From: JBKBII01 sp046299415
GTDB taxonomy: Bacteria; Pseudomonadota; Gammaproteobacteria; Ectothiorhodospirales; Ectothiorhodospiraceae
Assembly (NCBI GenBank): GCA_046299415.1
Contig: JBKBII010000003.1
Coordinates: 235,043-299,042 of the forward strand
Direction: 5' to 3'
DNA length: 64,000 nt
Shown here: positions 1 through 9,713 of the stretch, one piece after another
How the letters are laid out: every line of letters starts with the position of its first letter
Position numbering within the stretch: the first letter of the stretch is position 1
Translations under genes and position numbers: made by a program
The notes under the pieces: model-generated
What the model saw: only the letters and a program-made list of their open reading frames with translations
What the model was told of the DNA's origin: nothing
Database searches by the model: none

Positions 1-715
1 GAATCAGCTGACTCGTCGAGCCGACGACGTCGGCCTGCTGGACCACGGCGCGAGGCGACTCGGGATGAACGAGAACAGCCGCGTCCGGATACTGCGCGCG
101 CAGCCGCTCCAACTCGAGGCCACGAAACTCGTCATGCACGATGCAGGCCCCGTCCCACAATAGCATGTCAGCCCCGGTCGTCCTTTGGATGTAATCGCCC
201 AAATGCTTGTCCGGCGCCCAAAGAATCTTATGTCCCTGCTCATGCAGATGCGTCACCAGCGGCACGGCGATACTCGACGTCACCACGTAATCGGCCCGCG
301 CCTTCACTCCAACCGACGTGTTCGAATACACCACCACGGTACGGTCAGGGTGCGCATCGCAAAATTCTGCAAACGCGTCCTCAGGACAGCCGAGATCCAA
401 CGAACATTCCGCTTCCAATCGCGGCATCAAGACTGTTTTTTCGGGGCTCAGAATTTTTGCGGTCTCGCCCATGAAACGTACCCCGGCAACGACCAGCGTC
501 AACGCCGAGTGATCGCGTCCGAATCGCGCCATTTCAAGCGAATCGGCGACACACCCGCCGGTCGTCTCGGCCAGTTTTTGTAGACGCTCATCCACGTAGT
601 AGTGCGCCACGAGCACCGCGTCCTTCGCCCGCAACAAGGCCGCCAGGCGATCTTGTAGCTCGGCCTCATCCTCGGGCAACACAGGGCGTCGTGCGGCCAG
701 AACCTGTTGAGTCAT
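1..715 (-). CDS. nadA: quinolinate synthase NadA (N-terminal part, cut by window edge)
   Basis: Condenses iminoaspartate with dihydroxyacetone phosphate to quinolinate in cytosolic NAD synthesis, using a 4Fe-4S cluster. The visible ~238 residues carry NadA hallmarks: an AHYYVDE stretch near residue 37, GCVADSLEMARF, GVRFMGETAKILSPEKTVLMP, a CSLDLGCP cysteine region, VVYSNTSVGVKARADYVVTSS and WAPDKHLGDYI. The C-terminal third lies outside the window. I chose the ATG at 715: the upstream ATG at 744 runs into a stop in its own frame, and a stop sits four codons before 715 in the correct frame. Family identity is clear from motif order. Confidence 0.95.
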   Translation of the reverse strand, partial: MTQQVLAARRPVLPEDEAELQDRLAALLRAKDAVLVAHYYVDERLQKLAETTGGCVADSLEMARFGRDHSALTLVVAGVRFMGETAKILSPEKTVLMPRLEAECSLDLGCPEDAFAEFCDAHPDRTVVVYSNTSVGVKARADYVVTSSIAVPLVTHLHEQGHKILWAPDKHLGDYIQRTTGADMLLWDGACIVHDEFRGLELERLRAQYPDAAVLVHPESPRAVVQQADVVGSTSQLI

Positions 716-1481
716 CGGCACATTAATCACTGCAACTGACATGGTCGGACTCCGCTCAATCGCGCTCGTATTGATCACGCCATACGCCGGCGCCGGAATT
801 CAGTGGAACAAAAGCCCCCGAGACGCCGCAGACACTCGAAATCAACCTTACGACGCTTCTCAGACACGGTTTAGATGATGCGTCTTAGATGCGTGCAACT
901 GACGACGCTCGCATCCGCCAACAACGCCAGATTGCGACAGCAACCCAGGCACATGAATCGAACCCCAAGGACGACTCCGGCCCTTCCAGCTTGCCAACCC
1001 CCTCCACTTGAGCCCTCTAACAAAGGGGGCGTCGCACGAGCGAAACCGCTCGCACAGCCGCAGCCAAACCCACTATTCGACTTCTGGATTGCAGGTGAGC
1101 TAGTCCGACCACAACATCTTAGCTCCGGGCATGACCCCGAACGATCTTCAACCCCGACTCATATGGCTGAAATCGACGGGCCATCTCAACAGCATCCGCC
1201 GCTTCGACATCGCGGACGCCGGAAATCCACGCGAGTCGCAGAATCCAGTTTGTTTGAAGGTCCTCGCCGGAGCTGTTCCCGTCGGGATTGCCCAGGCTGG
1301 CACACGGCGGCGCCTCCCAGTCACGCGGCACATGCGCCAGCGAGCTCGCGCCCCAACCCTGAGGCCCCAGGTCTCTCTCTGCCTCGGCTCGCCACCGGAA
1401 TATCCGAGTGACCACGATCTCCCACAGCACCCGATCGTCGGACTTCTTGTCGCGCAGCTGAGGCTCACGCAGACTACAGCC
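716..1481. other. intergenic region between nadA and the LRV-repeat gene
   Basis: About 770 bases separating divergent genes. It holds only the doubtful minus-strand frame at 1119-1430. I see no tRNA, obvious terminator or strong promoter. Confidence 0.5.
1119..1430 (-). CDS. possible small hypothetical protein (103 aa)
   Basis: An open frame of 103 residues in the nadA upstream gap. It is Trp-rich and balanced in composition, and most of its codons end in G or C, unlike the Arg/His/Pro-rich noise seen in antisense shadows here. I recognise no family. No good ribosome-binding site is evident. It could be a spurious frame or the remains of a gene; support is weak. Confidence 0.25.
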   Translation of the reverse strand: MLWEIVVTRIFRWRAEAERDLGPQGWGASSLAHVPRDWEAPPCASLGNPDGNSSGEDLQTNWILRLAWISGVRDVEAADAVEMARRFQPYESGLKIVRGHARS

Positions 1482-2021
1482 ATGAGCACGCTCAACACAC
1501 TAGCCCCTCTTCAAACGGCCTCCGAGCCATCGCAACCCCAAACCCTGCAACAGGGCCCGCGACCCATAGAGCGCGCCTTGCGCGAACCCGATTCCGCTAC
1601 CGTGGCGAGATATCGAGCGATGGATTACGCCGAACGCATGGATCTGGCGCTCTCGGCCACCCTAGCGCCAGAATATCGGTCCTGCATCATCGACGACCAG
1701 CACGCCCAAGTAAAAGCCTACTTTTCCCGACGTGCCGATCTGACGCCTGCCGAAGTCGCCGCGCTGCTCGCCGACCCCAATCAGACCGTGCGACTCAACT
1801 GCGCAAAACGCAACGACCTCACGCCCGAGCAAGTCGAGGCCTGTGTCAGCGACCGCGATCCCAACCTGCGCTACTTCATCGCCCGCAATCCGCTACTCAC
1901 CGACGCTCAGCGACGCCGCCTGATGACCGACGAAGACGAACTGGTGCGCATCGCCGCCAGCAAAGGCCCTAAGATCCGGGGCACCCGCGCGCGCCCCGGA
2001 CAAGCGGAGATGATCCGATGA
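1482..2021 (+). CDS. leucine-rich-repeat-variant (LRV/HEAT-like) repeat protein
   Basis: A 179-residue soluble protein with no signal peptide. From about residue 85 it has three helical repeats of roughly 25 residues, recognisable by recurring LTPAEVAALLADPNQTVR, LTPEQVEACVSDRDPNLR and LLTDAQRRRLMTDEDELVR, which resemble LRV or HEAT-like repeats. These usually mediate protein contacts; the partner is unknown. I chose the ATG at 1482 because upstream codons in the same open frame look non-coding. The stop overlaps the start of the downstream thioredoxin by four bases (ATGA), implying coupled expression and perhaps a shared redox function. Confidence 0.7.
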   Translation: MSTLNTLAPLQTASEPSQPQTLQQGPRPIERALREPDSATVARYRAMDYAERMDLALSATLAPEYRSCIIDDQHAQVKAYFSRRADLTPAEVAALLADPNQTVRLNCAKRNDLTPEQVEACVSDRDPNLRYFIARNPLLTDAQRRRLMTDEDELVRIAASKGPKIRGTRARPGQAEMIR

Positions 2022-2524
2022 GTCGTCGCCTCCGCTGGTGGTTGGGGCTCGGGGTTCAGGCCCTGCTGATCGTGGTGGTTGTGCTCGCCGTGCGCGCTTA
2101 CGTCTCGCGCGATCTGATCGACGGCCCTTTCCCCGATATTGCGGTCGAAACCTTGGACGGCGAAGCCATCATCCTTGGCGGCGCGGCCGAACGTCCTCAA
2201 GTGATCCACGTCTGGGCCACCTGGTGCCCAATCTGCCGCTTTGAAGACGGCGAAATCCAACGCCTTGCAGCGGATCACCCCGTCGTCACGATCGCCATGC
2301 AATCGGGCAGCGCAGACGACGTTCGTGCCCATCTCGCCGAGCAAGGCTCGAATCTCGTCGTCGCCAATGATCCGGACGGTCGTATTGCCGCCGCACTCGG
2401 CGTTCGTGCCGTGCCGTCGACGTTCCTGCTCGACACCCATGGTCAGATCCGCTACCGCAAACAAGGCTACGCGCCGCCCGGCGAATTGCGCTTGCGACTC
2501 TGGTGGTTGGGACAATTCGACTGA
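2018..2524 (+). CDS. membrane-anchored thioredoxin-like protein (TlpA/ScsD type)
   Basis: 168 residues. One N-terminal membrane anchor (about residues 5-26) is followed by a periplasmic thioredoxin fold with the active site WATWCPIC and a cis-proline loop VRAVPSTF. This arrangement matches the ScsD/TlpA group of protein-disulfide oxidoreductases, which act on cysteines of exported proteins. The start overlaps the stop of the LRV gene (ATGA). Full length for the family. The substrate cannot be told from the sequence. Confidence 0.88.
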   Translation: MSRRLRWWLGLGVQALLIVVVVLAVRAYVSRDLIDGPFPDIAVETLDGEAIILGGAAERPQVIHVWATWCPICRFEDGEIQRLAADHPVVTIAMQSGSADDVRAHLAEQGSNLVVANDPDGRIAAALGVRAVPSTFLLDTHGQIRYRKQGYAPPGELRLRLWWLGQFD

Positions 2525-2711
2525 GATCACGTCGAAGCAGAACCGCCCACAACGAGCAGCCACAGCCTTCGATCCCACGACGAACGGATCAACGAACCGC
2601 ATCACAACCGGCCGAATTGAATCTGGCGTGAGCAGCATTGCTGATGCGGCCGAATGATTGTCGTGGCGCCAGTCATGCGACAATAACGACACGACCCCAC
2701 CGTGAGAGCGC

Positions 2712-3551
2712 ATGCCCCCCGTTTCCAGCCCGACATCAGCCCCCGACAGCGCGCAGCCGCTCGACACCCCCACGGCTGCAGCAGCGATCAATCCGTCGGT
2801 GACACCAGCGACTTATGACGACAGAGGCAGCGAGGCCCGCGCCGCCGAATCTCAAGTCGCACAGACGCATGTCGCCGCGACTCAACCAGCCGAGGCGCCT
2901 CAGCGCCTGCCGATGGCGGCACGTTTTCGCGGCTTCCTACCCGTCGTCGTGGACGTCGAGACCGGCGGTGTCGATTGCCGACGCCATCCTCTGCTGGAGA
3001 TTGCCGCCGTTTTCATCGAGCGCCACACAAACGGCCGACTGATTCGAGGGCGCACGGTCTCCTTTCATGTGCGCCCGGCCCCCGGACTCGAAATCGACCC
3101 CGAATCACTCGCGATCAACGGCATCAAGCCGGACTCGCCGCTTCGTCAGGCCATTGCAAAGCCCGAGGACCAGGCTCTCGGCCATCTGTTCGCCGAAGTC
3201 CGCCGCGAGATCCGCGATAACGCCTGCAAGCGTGCGATCCTGGTTGGACATAACGCACATTTCGACCTCGGCTTCGTCCACGCTGCGGCCGAACGCGCTG
3301 GCATCCGTCGCAACCCCTTCCACCCGTTTTCATGCCTCGACACCGTGACGCTATCGGCGATGGGCCTCGGTCACACCGTACTCGCCCGCGCCACGCGTCT
3401 CGCCGGAATCGACTTTTCGGCCGACGAAGCCCATAGCGCCGCCTACGACGCGGAAAAGACCGCCGACCTGTTTTGCGAAATCACCAACCGCTGGCAGGCC
3501 GCGATCGGCGTACCCGAAGCAGCGCTCGCCCTGCCTGAGGTCAAATCCTGA
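2712..3551 (+). CDS. rnt: ribonuclease T
   Basis: 3'-5' exoribonuclease that trims the CCA end of tRNA and matures 5S and other stable RNAs. The DEDDh residues are all visible: Asp81 and Glu83 in DVETGG, Asp in GHNAHFDLGF, and His and Asp in EAHSAAYDAEKT. The NPFHPF segment typical of RNase T is present. Odd: a 67-residue Ala/Pro/Ser/Thr-rich N-terminal extension precedes the usual start (Met68, MAARFRGFLP). The ATG at 2712 is preceded by GTGAGAG, so the extension may be real. If not, translation starts at 2913. Confidence 0.93.
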   Translation: MPPVSSPTSAPDSAQPLDTPTAAAAINPSVTPATYDDRGSEARAAESQVAQTHVAATQPAEAPQRLPMAARFRGFLPVVVDVETGGVDCRRHPLLEIAAVFIERHTNGRLIRGRTVSFHVRPAPGLEIDPESLAINGIKPDSPLRQAIAKPEDQALGHLFAEVRREIRDNACKRAILVGHNAHFDLGFVHAAAERAGIRRNPFHPFSCLDTVTLSAMGLGHTVLARATRLAGIDFSADEAHSAAYDAEKTADLFCEITNRWQAAIGVPEAALALPEVKS

Positions 3552-3689
3552 CGCGACCTGTCGAGTCCTCCGCCTCAAGCCCATCGCACACACACTCGAA
3601 GCCCGACGTATCGCCAACCCACAACCCGCCCATCGATTCAAGATCGTCGATCGCATCGATCACCGCTCGCTCGCGGTGACGGAGGCCTC

Positions 3690-5528
3690 ATGGAGACCTT
3701 GAATTTCACCGTCGAAATGGCATTGGTTCTCGCCCTGCTCGGGGTCGCCATCACGCTGTTCGCCTTCGACTTGCTGCGGGTCGACCTCGCCGCACTCAGC
3801 GTTCTCTTCGCACTCGCACTAACGCTTCTGATTCCGGGCATTGAACCGCTGGTCGAACCCGACGTGCTGTTCTCCGGATTCGCATCGAACGCGGTCATCG
3901 CGATCATCGCCGTAATGATTTTGGGCGCGGGGCTCGATCGCTCCGGCGTTCTGCAACGCTTGGCCAACGGCCTGCTGCAAATCGCCGGTCGCACCGAGCG
4001 CCGCGTCACCGCGACGGTCTGCAGTGCCGTCGGCGTGATCAGCGCGTTTTTTCAAAACATCGGCGCCGCTGCGTTATTTTTGCCGGCACTGGGTCGCATC
4101 GCGGACGCCACCGGTGTACCCATCCAGCGCCTGCTGATGCCCATGGGCTTTGCCGCCATTACCGGCGGCACGCTCACGCTCGTCGCCTCGAGCCCGTTGA
4201 TCTTGCTCAACGACCTGATGCCCGACCGCCTCGAACCCTTTTCGCTGTTCGACGTGACCCCGATCGGACTCGCCCTGCTGGCGACCGTAATCGTGTACTT
4301 CCTCGTCTTGGGTCGTTTCGTATTGCCCAATGCAACAGCCTCCGATGGCCATCGCTCGCGCGCCCGCACCATCGGCCGTTATTTCCGCGAAACCTACGGT
4401 CTCGATTACGACGTCCACGAAGTGCACATCGGCGAAGACTCCGCCCTCGCCGGACTCACCATCGGCCAATTCGAGCGCGACTATCGCGTCTTCGTCATCG
4501 GCATCCACGACGACGGACTGACGCTCGATCCCGCCCGCGACGTCACGATCCAATCCGGTTCGCGACTGGCGTTCATGGGGCCAACCGATCGCATCGAGAA
4601 GCTCTGCGACGACACTGCGACACGGCTTCACGAGCGACTCGACGTCTTCGCCCAGGACCTCTCGCCTCGCCATTCCGGTGTCGCCGAGCTTCTAGTCGGC
4701 CCGGATTCACCGTTCATCGGAAAGACCGTCGCCGACGTCGGACTCCGGCGTCACCTCGGCCTTGGGCTCCTGCGAATCCAACGCGGGGACGAAGCAATCC
4801 GACACGACTTTGCCGACGTCAAACTGCAAGCGGGCGACTTGCTCGTCGCCCACACCCGGTGGAAACGACTCGCCGAAGTCGAGCGCGACCGCGCCCTCAT
4901 CGTGCTCACGTCACGCTACCCGAAAGCGCGCGAAGAACCGCGTCGCCGAGACGTTTTCGTTGCGCTCACCGGCCTCATCGTCGCCGTTGGACTTGTCCTG
5001 TTTTCCGACCTGCCGCTATCGGCCAGCCTGCTCGGTGGCGCCCTGATCGTCATTCTCGGTGGCGTTCTCAGCATGGATCAGGCCTATGGCGCCATCAGTT
5101 GGAAAACCATCTTTCTACTTGCCTGTCTAATTCCGCTGGGTCTCGCCGTACAGGACACCGGAACCGGCGAATTCATCGCACAACGCTTGCTGGGTGCACT
5201 CGCCGACACCCCGCCCTGGGCCCTGCTAGCCGCGGTATTTGTACTCACGAGCCTGTTCTCACTGGTTCTCACCAACGTCGGCGCCACCGTGCTCATGGTG
5301 CCACTCGCGATTCAAATCGCCGAGCTCGCCAGCGCCGACGCCCGCGTCTTCGCCCTTGCGGTCGGGATCGCCGCATCCAATGCATTTTTACTGCCAACGC
5401 ACCAAGTCAACGCCCTGATCCTCGATCCCGGCGGCTACAAAGTCGCCGACTTCATCCGCGCTGGCGCACCCTTGACGGTGCTCTACGCGATCGTCGCGAT
5501 CATCATGATTCAGATTCTTTTCAAATGA
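3690..5528 (+). CDS. SLC13/CitT-type permease with two TrkA-C domains
   Basis: 612 residues. Hydrophobic halves (about 5-215 and 420-612) flank a cytoplasmic region with two RCK_C (TrkA-C) domains, at about 240-305 (DYDVHEVHIGEDSALAGLTI) and 325-395 (VAELLVGPDSPFIGKTV). This is the ArsB/NhaD-superfamily permease type often labelled SLC13 family, probably a Na+-coupled anion or dicarboxylate carrier. TrkA-C domains suggest ligand gating. It stands alone, and the substrate cannot be predicted. Length and architecture are normal. Confidence 0.88.
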   Translation: METLNFTVEMALVLALLGVAITLFAFDLLRVDLAALSVLFALALTLLIPGIEPLVEPDVLFSGFASNAVIAIIAVMILGAGLDRSGVLQRLANGLLQIAGRTERRVTATVCSAVGVISAFFQNIGAAALFLPALGRIADATGVPIQRLLMPMGFAAITGGTLTLVASSPLILLNDLMPDRLEPFSLFDVTPIGLALLATVIVYFLVLGRFVLPNATASDGHRSRARTIGRYFRETYGLDYDVHEVHIGEDSALAGLTIGQFERDYRVFVIGIHDDGLTLDPARDVTIQSGSRLAFMGPTDRIEKLCDDTATRLHERLDVFAQDLSPRHSGVAELLVGPDSPFIGKTVADVGLRRHLGLGLLRIQRGDEAIRHDFADVKLQAGDLLVAHTRWKRLAEVERDRALIVLTSRYPKAREEPRRRDVFVALTGLIVAVGLVLFSDLPLSASLLGGALIVILGGVLSMDQAYGAISWKTIFLLACLIPLGLAVQDTGTGEFIAQRLLGALADTPPWALLAAVFVLTSLFSLVLTNVGATVLMVPLAIQIAELASADARVFALAVGIAASNAFLLPTHQVNALILDPGGYKVADFIRAGAPLTVLYAIVAIIMIQILFK

Positions 5529-5776
5529 GCGTTTCACGCTGGCATGACGGATCGAAGGGTTGGCCGCCCCGACAATCATGACGTGGCCCGTCCGTACGCC
5601 GACACTCAACCCAAAACCCGGCATCGCCAGCCTGCGATCGACCGTACCTCAATGTCGCAAGCCTGCAACGCCGACCCCATTGGTCAGGCTTGCCAGCATC
5701 ACATCGAGCCAAACGTCTTGAATGCGAGCGAATCACGGCGATCCAGCTCCGGTCAGCGAAACAAAAGAGGCGACCC

Positions 5777-6523
5777 ATGCGCAACCCATCGACACTCACC
5801 GCGCTCAACAGACCTCAGCGAGATCGACGTCAACAGCATTCGAACCCGATCGCAGCACTGGCCGTTGTCGCGATTCTCGCGCTCACCGTAGGATGCGCAA
5901 CGTCACCCCCTTATGCCCCGATCACGCCACCACCGGGCATCACACTCAGCAACGAGACGCCGCGCGAAGTCGTCTTGCGGCTCACCGGGCAACCACCCGT
6001 CAGCATCAACGACGCCGCTCAAGATGCCGTCAACGAGGACGATGGACACGTGATGGCGATCCCGATCACGATCGCGGATGGACCCGCGGTGCTTTGGGGC
6101 GGGGTCATCACCACCGCGAGCCCACGCGGCGACGCAACGATAATTGAAATCGCCGCTTATCCACTGAGCGGCCAAACGCCGCGGCTCGATCGGTTGTCGA
6201 TCGGGCGATTCCGTGCGTTCATCGCAGAGACGATCGACCCCATCGATATTCCCGCCGGGCGCACGATTACCGTGGTCGGCCCCGTCGTCGCGATCGAACC
6301 GGCCAAAGTTGGCGAAGCCACCATCATGATGCCGGTGGTTGAAGTCGACCAATTCCGCTTCGGCCCGCGCAGTCAGTCATCACCGAATGAATTTCGCCCG
6401 GCACACCAGCGTGATCCGCGAGCCTACGATCCTTGGGCTTATGACCCTTGGCCCTACGACCGCTGGAATCGACATCCCGGCCCACCCGTACGATTCGGTA
6501 TCGGTATTGGAATCGGGCTGTAA
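5777..6523 (+). CDS. Slp-family outer-membrane lipoprotein
   Basis: 248 residues. The ATG at 5777 follows a gaggcg ribosome-binding site and gives a lipoprotein signal with lipobox LTVGC (Cys about residue 37) after a long charged n-region. The mature part resembles the Slp/YeaY starvation-inducible lipoproteins: a compact beta-rich domain with VLWGGVI and repeated VGPVVAIEPAKVGE-like strands. The C-terminus is unusual: a Tyr/Asp/Pro/Trp-rich repeat (YDPWAYDPWPYDRW) and a GIGIGIGL end. Probably faces the periplasm from the outer membrane. Confidence 0.82.
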   Translation: MRNPSTLTALNRPQRDRRQQHSNPIAALAVVAILALTVGCATSPPYAPITPPPGITLSNETPREVVLRLTGQPPVSINDAAQDAVNEDDGHVMAIPITIADGPAVLWGGVITTASPRGDATIIEIAAYPLSGQTPRLDRLSIGRFRAFIAETIDPIDIPAGRTITVVGPVVAIEPAKVGEATIMMPVVEVDQFRFGPRSQSSPNEFRPAHQRDPRAYDPWAYDPWPYDRWNRHPGPPVRFGIGIGIGL

Positions 6524-6564
6524 GGCGCACAATAGCCCTGTTGTCTCATCGGGCCCGCTGCAAG

Positions 6565-6586
6565 GAGCGGCGGCGAAAAACCGCTC
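6565..6586. terminator. hairpin between convergent genes, possible terminator
   Basis: GAGCGG (6565-6570) and CCGCTC (6581-6586) form a 6-bp stem with a 10-base loop, lying between the stops of the Slp and UPF0126 genes. There is no T tract on either side, so it is only a weak terminator candidate. Confidence 0.25.
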
Positions 6587-6648
6587 ATGACTCAGTGCGA
6601 CCACCACCGGACAAGCTATCGACCGCGTTCAGCATCGTGCACCGATGA

Positions 6649-7257
6649 TTAGCGTCCGGCGCGACGCACCGGCAAACGCCAGCCAAAAGCAATGGCGCCC
6701 CCACGCAAGCCCAGCGCCACCGCAAACCCTAGCGCCGCGGCCCACGGTGTCACGACCCCCAGAGACACCATCGCGACGAAAGTTAAAGCCCCGGCCAACG
6801 CAGCCGAAACATAGACATCCTGCTGCAGCAGCACCGACGGCGTTCCCGCCAGCACGTCGCGCAGAATGCCACCAAAGGTGCTCGTCAATACGCCCATCAC
6901 GACCGCCACTACGGGCGACTCCGTCACCATCAACCCCTTATAGGCCCCGAACACGCCATAGGCCGCCAACGCCAGTGCGTCAAGCCACAGCATCCACTGC
7001 CGCCTCGCCTCCAGACGGTGCGCGGTCAGATACACAACCACCGCGGTCACGACACAAACTACGATGTAACGCGCATCGACAACCCAAAACACCGGAGCAT
7101 CCAAAACAACGTCACGCACGGTGCCACCACCAATGCCGGTCACCGCGGCGAAAAACAGAAAACCGATGATATCCAGACGCAGGCGCGCAGCGACCAGTGC
7201 GCCGGTCGCGGCAAACAATGCGACGCCAGCGAAATCCCAAGTCCACATCACGTCCAT
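6649..7257 (-). CDS. UPF0126 / TRIC-like membrane protein
   Basis: 202 residues, about seven membrane segments, in two similar halves each with a Gly-rich motif: GIGGGTVRDVVL and TFGGILRDVLAG. This duplicated G-G-x-x-R-D pattern defines the UPF0126 (YadS/YicG) family, distantly related to trimeric intracellular cation channels; some members are linked to glycine or cation flux. I chose the ATG at 7257; a GTG at 7269 is also open. It converges on the Slp gene. Confidence 0.88.
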   Translation of the reverse strand: MDVMWTWDFAGVALFAATGALVAARLRLDIIGFLFFAAVTGIGGGTVRDVVLDAPVFWVVDARYIVVCVVTAVVVYLTAHRLEARRQWMLWLDALALAAYGVFGAYKGLMVTESPVVAVVMGVLTSTFGGILRDVLAGTPSVLLQQDVYVSAALAGALTFVAMVSLGVVTPWAAALGFAVALGLRGGAIAFGWRLPVRRAGR

Positions 7258-7478
7258 ATAAGCGCTCACGATCGCTATCTCACTCGCCCATGCTCACTGA
7301 TTCAGCTGCCTGCTTCGCAAAGCGGCTGCCCTGTGGCCGTGGCCTCTAAGGCGTCGTAATGACGAGCGCGCGCAAGTCCCCGCCGATCAACGGACTAGAA
7401 CCCAGTCTGCAACTGGTCTCAGACTGAACAATTCCCCATCCCACTGACGAAGAACTCGTGCCCGATTGGGATCACTCA

Positions 7479-9212
7479 TCAAGGACTTGCTTCCGAATCA
7501 GCAAATTTCAAGCCGACGCGGGTAATCGAAGCACCTTGCATTTCTCGAATGACCAGCCGCAGAGAGCCCAGATCGACTGCGTCACCGACGACGGGCTCTG
7601 CCACCAGTTCGCTGCGTAGGTACTCCGCCAGTGTCTCGACCTGTCGCTCGATCGGCACCGGCACCCCGTAGGTCATCGCGACAGCACCCAGCGGTGCCGT
7701 GCCCGGCAAAACGAAATCGCCGAAAATTGTCTCCTCACGCAGTCGAAGCGGACGCTGATCGGGCGCGAACAAGCGATCGATATCATCGAGATCCGTCGGT
7801 TGCACAAGCACAAACAGTTGATCGTCGGGCAGCAACGCAGCCAAATCCGGCACCTCGACCGGCTGCCCGCCGCGTATCAATGCCACCACGCGGGCCGACT
7901 TCGGCAAGCGATAACTCGACCACGCTTCGCGCACCACAGGAGAATCAGGCGCGATGCGGTAACCGACGAGTTCCCAATCGGCTTGGCCCGGCAACTCCAG
8001 CTCGACACGCTGAATTCGGTCGGTACGTGGTGGCAATTCGAGCCGCAGCCAGCGCGCCGCCAAAGGCACCGTCGAACCCTGCACCAACAACGACACGAGG
8101 ACGATGAAAAACACCAGATGAAACAGCGTCGGCGCGATGTCCGCGCCCGCCAACAGCGGGAACAGGGCAAGAATGATCGGCACCGCACCCCGCAGCCCCA
8201 CCCAACCGACAAACACTTGCTCACGCCACGGAAAACGAAACGGCAACAGACACAAGGCCACCGCGACCGGTCGCGCAATCAGGATCAGCACCGCAGCCAC
8301 CATCAGCGCGTCGAATGCGACACCCGGTAGAACGCTCGGCTGCACCAGCATCCCGAGCATCAGAAACATACCGATCTGCGACAGCTGCGCGAACCCCTCA
8401 TGGAAGCGCTTGACGTTCTGACCACCCGAATACTCACTGTTGCCGATCAGCAAACCTGCTAAATAAATCGCCAAAAACCCCGACCCACCCAGCAATGCCG
8501 TCAAAGCGAAGATTGATAAACCGGCCGCCAACGCCGCCAACGGCTGGAACGCCTGCGGCAATGGCACGCGAGCCAGCAAACGCACCGCAACAAAGCCTCC
8601 GACCACACCCAACAACGCCCCGAGTCCCATCTGACGCAAAAACTCAACCAGAACGAATGCGCCCGCAGCTCGATCGGGGTGCAGCAAAAGCTCGACCAGA
8701 ACCACCGTCAGAAAGATCGCCATTGGATCGTTGGAGCCGGACTCAATCTCAAGAGTAGCCCCAACACGCGGCTTTAACGCAAGACCTCGTGCGCGCAGAA
8801 TCGAGAACACCGCCGCGGCGTCTGTCGAACCAATGATGGCGCCGAGCAACAAGCCCTCGACCCACGACAGCTCAAGCCACCAAACGGCAAAAGCACCGAC
8901 CACACCCGATGTCACAAAGACACCCGCGGTCGCCAAACCGAGAGACGGCTTGAGCCCCATGCGGAAATTATCGGCGCGGGTCTGCAACCCACCATCGAAC
9001 AAAATCACAGCGAGCGCAGCGGCCCCCAGCAAGTAGGCGACCGAATAATCGGCAATCACCACGCCACCAGGCCCTTCAGGGCCGAGCGCCATCCCGATAC
9101 CGAGAAACACCAACAGCAGCGGCACGCCGAGACGCGCGGAAACAACGGACGCATAGATGCTACCCAACAGCACCAGCGCCGCAATCAGAATCAACGAATG
9201 AGCCGAGTCCAT
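7479..9212 (-). CDS. nhaP2: K+/H+ antiporter NhaP2-type
   Basis: 577 residues. An N-terminal CPA1 Na+(K+)/H+ exchanger domain with about 12 membrane segments includes GSTDAAAVFSILR and SGSNDPMAIFLT, the usual ion-binding ND region. It is followed by a TrkA-C domain (about 400-480) and a CorC/HlyC-type transporter-associated domain (about 485-570). That three-part layout is typical of NhaP2/CvrA, which export K+ and help volume control. Full length. The start ATG at 9212 has only a weak ribosome-binding site. Confidence 0.92.
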   Translation of the reverse strand: MDSAHSLILIAALVLLGSIYASVVSARLGVPLLLVFLGIGMALGPEGPGGVVIADYSVAYLLGAAALAVILFDGGLQTRADNFRMGLKPSLGLATAGVFVTSGVVGAFAVWWLELSWVEGLLLGAIIGSTDAAAVFSILRARGLALKPRVGATLEIESGSNDPMAIFLTVVLVELLLHPDRAAGAFVLVEFLRQMGLGALLGVVGGFVAVRLLARVPLPQAFQPLAALAAGLSIFALTALLGGSGFLAIYLAGLLIGNSEYSGGQNVKRFHEGFAQLSQIGMFLMLGMLVQPSVLPGVAFDALMVAAVLILIARPVAVALCLLPFRFPWREQVFVGWVGLRGAVPIILALFPLLAGADIAPTLFHLVFFIVLVSLLVQGSTVPLAARWLRLELPPRTDRIQRVELELPGQADWELVGYRIAPDSPVVREAWSSYRLPKSARVVALIRGGQPVEVPDLAALLPDDQLFVLVQPTDLDDIDRLFAPDQRPLRLREETIFGDFVLPGTAPLGAVAMTYGVPVPIERQVETLAEYLRSELVAEPVVGDAVDLGSLRLVIREMQGASITRVGLKFADSEASP

Positions 9213-9713
9213 TGCAGTAGTCTACGCGTACGTCGGATGGTTTCGCCTTCTTGCGAAAAGCGAGACAGGCCGCGAGAGGGCTACGGTGCCATGCGCGCGG
9301 AGCACCGCCGAGACGTGACAAGTCATCAGGCGAGAGACCAACACCGTACAGCGAAGCGGTGATTTAGTGATTCCATCGACCGTGCCGTGCGCACAGGCAA
9401 CGTCGACGCCTCTGCCCCCTCGCGAGGCTGACGCCCACGTTGAGCCGCCGGCATCCGACAAACGAGGCAAGACGCGCAGGCGTGGCTACGACACGCCGTC
9501 ACGACGACCGCTCCGAATGCCGCTACGTGCCACGCAGCAACCTGCAATCGGCCCTGTGCTCGATCGTTCCAGTGTCACACACTTCGCAACCCATTATCAG
9601 AACCGACGGCCTCAAAAAGCACCAATCGAACGCGAACCCAAGAATCGAAGGTCCTCCCGAATTTCGAGCACCCCAAACATCAGACGTCGCTAGAGATCAG
9701 GTTTTATCGAGCA
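9213..9713. other. intergenic region upstream of nhaP2
   Basis: About 500 bases with no supported gene. Near its left edge, TTTCGC (9241-9246) and GCGAAA (9253-9258) form a perfect 6-bp stem with a 6-base loop, about 30 bases upstream of the nhaP2 start and possibly in its leader. Confidence 0.4.
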
